The notes under the pieces are model-generated. The model had not been told where the DNA came from. It made no database searches and saw nothing but the letters and a program-made list of their open reading frames with translations. Below, piece by piece: positions 60,101-64,000 of a stretch of 64,000 bases of DNA (position 1 is the first letter of the stretch; each line of letters starts with the position of its first letter). The position numbers were made by a program, and so were the translations under genes. Source of the DNA: Nymphaea colorata (Eukaryota; Streptophyta; Magnoliopsida; Nymphaeales; Nymphaeaceae). The stretch spans positions 23,807,300-23,871,299 of the forward strand of contig NC_045142.1 of the NCBI RefSeq assembly GCF_008831285.2. Reading direction: 5' to 3'.

Positions 60101-63100
60101 TTCTGGACGAAGGTCCAAAATATATTATAGGACTGATCAACTAAAACAATCAAAGCAAAGACTAATATATAAATAACGGATACAATCACCATATGCCTTG
60201 AATGCCATGGGTATGAAAGATACTACAATTATAAGGATTAACGTGGTTGTAACCAACTCACCATGAAAAGGTGAAAGCTGCATAAGTACAGGGGGGGAGA
60301 ATCCAAGAAGAGAAATGAAGCCCATGTGTACTTCAGTAATCTATCATTTCCTTGTAGGCATGACCAAAATGGCAGTTCATGACATAGACTTGAATATCAA
60401 ATACAAGAAAGGGCATTGAGCTAGTAGATCATGATTTTAAGCGACCTTGACAGGTAATATTTTAGGCATAAAAACAGAGCATACACCAACCACTTGGACC
60501 CTCTAGACAAGAATGAGACTGCAATGGGTCAAAACCAATGCAAGCTTTCAGAACATTCATAATTTTCATTCTGGAAATCTAAAGGATGATGCAAATTACA
60601 GACCATTTAGGGGATCTAAATCCAAGTGATGGTTGCCTTCCTTGCAATCCTGAATGCCCTTTGTTTAGTGAATGAAAATGAAGTTCCCAACTATCCTCAG
60701 CTTGAGGATTCTAACCATGAAGGCATCCAGAGTTGAAATTTTCAGCCCTAAAATATTGTTGCTTTAATGTTCGTTCCTTAAAATCTTCTCCACTGATAAT
60801 GCTAAAAATAATCATGATTCACAAGAGATGTGATAATATTCTGCAGCATGTGGGGTCTTTAAATTGAACCTGAAACTAAATAATTGATATCTGATACTAA
60901 AAATTTGAAAAGAAGGAAAATTGACAAGTAAACCATGTTTTTAGGTCCGATAAATAAAAAATTTTACCCTGCTGAGTCGAGAAGCCAGCATTTCTGATTT
61001 TTGGTCATGAAATTATCATGGAAAACCACTATATTCAGTTATCCAAATTCATGAATTATCATGATTTTATTGGCAGACACTTTTGCATCTCTGCAGATAT
61101 ATAAAGATAAATTGGAAAAAATAGGTTAACAACTTAACACGATAGCCATTAAAAATATTTACCAATGCATTCTTCCAAGAAAAAGTCGACAATGAAGCAA
61201 GTCACTAAATGTCTATATCACATCATTGCTACAAATCACCAAAAAGGGGGGGGAAAAAAAGACAAACAAGACAATGTTTGAATAGAACATGAATCAGATT
61301 TAGCACCAGAAAAGCACCTCCGATATTGAAGTAAATATAGTGCAACGAAGAACATCTTGATGTATGCTTAAGCAACGTAGAATATACCGATGGGCATCAC
61401 TTAATAGACGTGATGTTATGACCACAATCTTCTTTGCAGGAACCACATGACAGGAGTTCCAGTTAATCACCTAACCAAGAAGAGGGAAATAATCAGTTCA
61501 TCAGTTACGCTTAACAAAAACAGCCACCAACTATTGAACTTTGTTCTTATGCTCACATCCACACAATACATACACATTCAAGTTCTCAAGCACAATCAAA
61601 CAACAGATTATGAGCATCATACTGACAATTTTTTTAAGAAACTATCTATAACTATAGAATCCAATCAACCAAATACTTTATTATAGCATAGGACACCTAT
61701 GCAATATCATAGATTTGCAGTTTATGAATTTCCAAAGTAAATGGTTACATTTAAGTAGCACTCTTGAAAATAGCTGGTGAATGCAAGGTCTGAATTTAAA
61801 AAATAGTCGGCATCTGAACAACCTGGGAAAGTGAAATCATGCACTGAAACACTTCTTGCATAAGGTTGCAGTCAGAATTTGTTACTGATAACTTATGCAA
61901 TTTTCAGAGGCTGTACCTTTTTTTTCTCACAAAAACATAGACAGTGGTAAGTAGAAGTTCCATGAATCAAAAGCATGTGATGTATCAATTGGATTCAGAA
62001 GTTGTTTCTTCATGGAATATATTAAGTACAAAATCTTATGTCAGTACCATAGAGGTTCAAAGGCAATGAATTTAATGACACTAAAAATAGACATGCATGG
62101 GGGGAAAAAAAGAAGAGAAAAGGAAGCAGATCATTCTTGATGACCTAAAGAACGTGTGTAGTTGAAAGTGCCTGAAATTGATCTATTATGATCAATTACT
62201 CAGAACTAATCAGGCTACTTTTGCAATCCCATATAAGTGGCAAGTGAATTCAACATTTCAATTAATGGCAATTGGAAAAGTGCAAAATTTCATGCTACAA
62301 CCTAACTCTATCAGATAGTATATATATCTTATGCAGCCTCAATGGATTCTACTTAAACACGATGTTCTCCAAAATCTACAATATTGGCACTTCAAATAAA
62401 ATTGGCATCCATTTCCCACAACTAAAAATTGCGATTCCACATTCAGTCATAATAAGAGCAGATATAGAGGCAAAAAAAGGTGAGCATGATTTTCAATAGA
62501 ATATCACAAACTTACAGGATCAAAATATGACAAGTTCTCTAGACTACAAATTGCACGTGCTCCAATTTCCATCAGTAACGAAAATGCACCCATGAATTGA
62601 AAAGCTTCAGAACAACCTGCATCCAGGTAAAGGAAGGCATCTGCCACCTCGTCCGATATCTGTATCGTTGAGAAACAGCAACTTAGACAGTGATAAGTCA
62701 AGTCCATACAAAAAAATCTGTCCTCACAAAGGATAGAAAAGCATCATGCGGAGAAGATCCGGTTATATGAACATTAATCTAAACCTCTAGAATCTCTTGT
62801 TACTAATATGTTATTTAAGAAATTGTCTTCAATAAAGCAACAAATTGACACCCGTAGAAATATTCTTACACCAAACACTTGAGAACCAGAAATTCTTTTT
62901 ATAGAACAAAGGCGAGGAGTTTATTTCGTTCAATTTCAACAAGCATCACTTCCCAGATGAATAGATGCAAATGAAAATCTATCGTCCATATCTCACTAAC
63001 TTGTAACTAAAAAAAAAAAAAATCAAATTTTCACTGTCCTCCAGTTGAAACGAACAGTTCAGGATGAAACTAACAGAAAGATTTGCAGGATATTGACGGA

Positions 63101-63229
63101 AAACGGAATACAGTGTCCCAGCAGAAAGGAAAAACAATGTCGGCGTGCCGATTGAAGGAAGAAAGAAGAAGAAACACTTACTTGACGGATAGAATTCAAA
63201 CACGATTCGGCGATATCTAGAGAACCCAT
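57135..63229 (-). CDS. MIP3: MIP3, Sec1/Munc18-like subunit of the MAG2 ER tethering complex
   Basis: Seven exons in transcript order: 63229-63182, 62659-62516, 61470-61318, 59991-59461, 59364-57823, 57743-57675, 57293-57135. All are in phase 0, giving 881 residues (Arabidopsis MIP3 about 840). With MAG2, MIP1 and MIP2 it tethers Golgi-derived vesicles to the ER and supports seed storage protein export. Matching blocks include MGSLDIAESCLNSIRQ then ISDEVADAFLYLDAG (exons 1-2), RLLSDAHRYILRCLS (exon 3), PLGPDAFREYESLLLQDY and PPGATLTAHFLYHLAAK (exon 4), and LLLIDRTLDLITPCCHGDS, LTVVGYILAGENF and GLEYHSSAVGRILKSGFGR (exon 5). Later come IIFVVGGVNAREV across exons 6-7 and LLVGGTTLLSPDDMFDLLF. 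This is Sec1-family architecture with an acidic low-complexity insert (residues about 690-720). The last 15 residues differ from Arabidopsis. Exon borders are inferred by frame and homology. Confidence 0.94.
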
Positions 63230-64000
63230 TTTTGTTCACGAAGAAAAGATCTATACACAACACCAAAACCAATTTTACATAAGCAAGAAGAAAAAGACGA
63301 ACAAGAAAATGTCGCTATTAATATTCAAGAAAAAAAACGAACAGGGATCGGAAAAAAACGACTACCAACCATGAATCTTTTGATTTCCAAGCTACCCATC
63401 GACCGATCAAGACAGACAGAAAGAGGGAGAATCCACGCCAGCCCACATTCGACCCTCCCTCTCTCACGTCTCCATGTAAAATGTCTTGTCGTTTTTTTTT
63501 TTTCCTCCTCTGCGATTTCCCCCAAAACTGAAACATTTTCTTTTGGGAAAGATTTATGAATAATCCCCAACTTATAACTATTTCCCTTATAACGTCGTAA
63601 AGTAACAAAAATCGTATATGCGCATCCATTGTCTCATGAATTGACTGGTTAGTGCCTCTTTTGCCGTTCATCGTTTATTAGTTTTGGTCATGAGTTGAAT
63701 ATTTTTGCTAGCTATTGAATAAGATATTTACGAATCAGATAATTGTTTGTTATGCTGGAACAACTTGATATATAAAAGTACTTCACAAATGGACGTTCAT
63801 TTAAAAATGACAAAAATATATAATAACTTTAGACATTCGTTGTTTAGAAATGCAACTGGTCGATGTATAATAATCTAAATGTATGAGCTGCTACTCCATT
63901 TCATGTTGATATACAAAGAAATATTGGTTATTCCTGCTTATACAATATATTTAAATTAATAATATTGGCAAAATATGTATCAAAAATTTTAGAGAAAGAT
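63230..64000 (-). other. MIP3 5' leader/promoter and flanking DNA
   Basis: A pyrimidine-rich stretch (on the plus strand CCCTCCCTCTCTC near 63450) suits the 5' leader and start region of MIP3. Beyond about 63560 the DNA is AT-rich with no gene visible to the window edge. Confidence 0.45.

Overview
This window is nuclear DNA of a flowering plant. It has spliced genes with GT-AG introns, chloroplast and mitochondrial targeting sequences, plant-only gene families (FLD, nicotianamine synthase, an S1 bZIP with a sucrose-control uORF), a Ty1/copia retrotransposon, many non-autonomous DNA transposons, and long CT/GA and AT microsatellites. I could not fix the species.

Layout. At the left edge is the first coding exon of a mitochondrial LON protease gene (minus strand, 134-439). 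About 7.5 kb away and head to head with it is FLOWERING LOCUS D (FLD; 7953-11070, plus, two exons), a histone demethylase of the autonomous flowering pathway. The space between them holds a six-unit ~75-bp tandem array and a complete but degenerate copia element (2554-7473, minus) with two LTRs, a matching 5-bp target duplication, an initiator-Met primer site and several broken frames. From 11.1 to 25.6 kb there is a gene-poor stretch of transposon relics: hAT-type MITEs, a GAGCTCGA-rich long inverted-repeat family, palindromes and a 64-A tract. A bZIP53-like S1 transcription factor follows (27006-27488), whose leader carries the conserved sucrose-control peptide uORF. Next is a two-exon gene for a plant protein of unknown function with regular glycine ladders (30813-33959).

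The largest gene, 38267-48066, encodes the chloroplast glutamyl endopeptidase CGEP (S9D serine protease, 15 exons as modelled); a hAT-type MITE with a perfect 8-bp target duplication sits in its seventh intron. After another repeat-rich gap comes an intronless nicotianamine synthase (53568-54548, plus). It converges on MIP3 (57135-63229, minus, seven exons), a Sec1/Munc18-like subunit of the plant ER tethering complex.

The genes do not form a pathway; they are ordinary plant neighbours separated by mobile DNA. I found no convincing undescribed multi-gene system. The points most worth a second look are the chain of overlapping uORFs before the bZIP gene, the glycine-ladder protein, the long inverted-repeat family, and the partially duplicated zinc knuckle in the copia Gag. 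Exon borders come from reading frames, splice consensus and remembered homologues, and have not been checked against transcripts.
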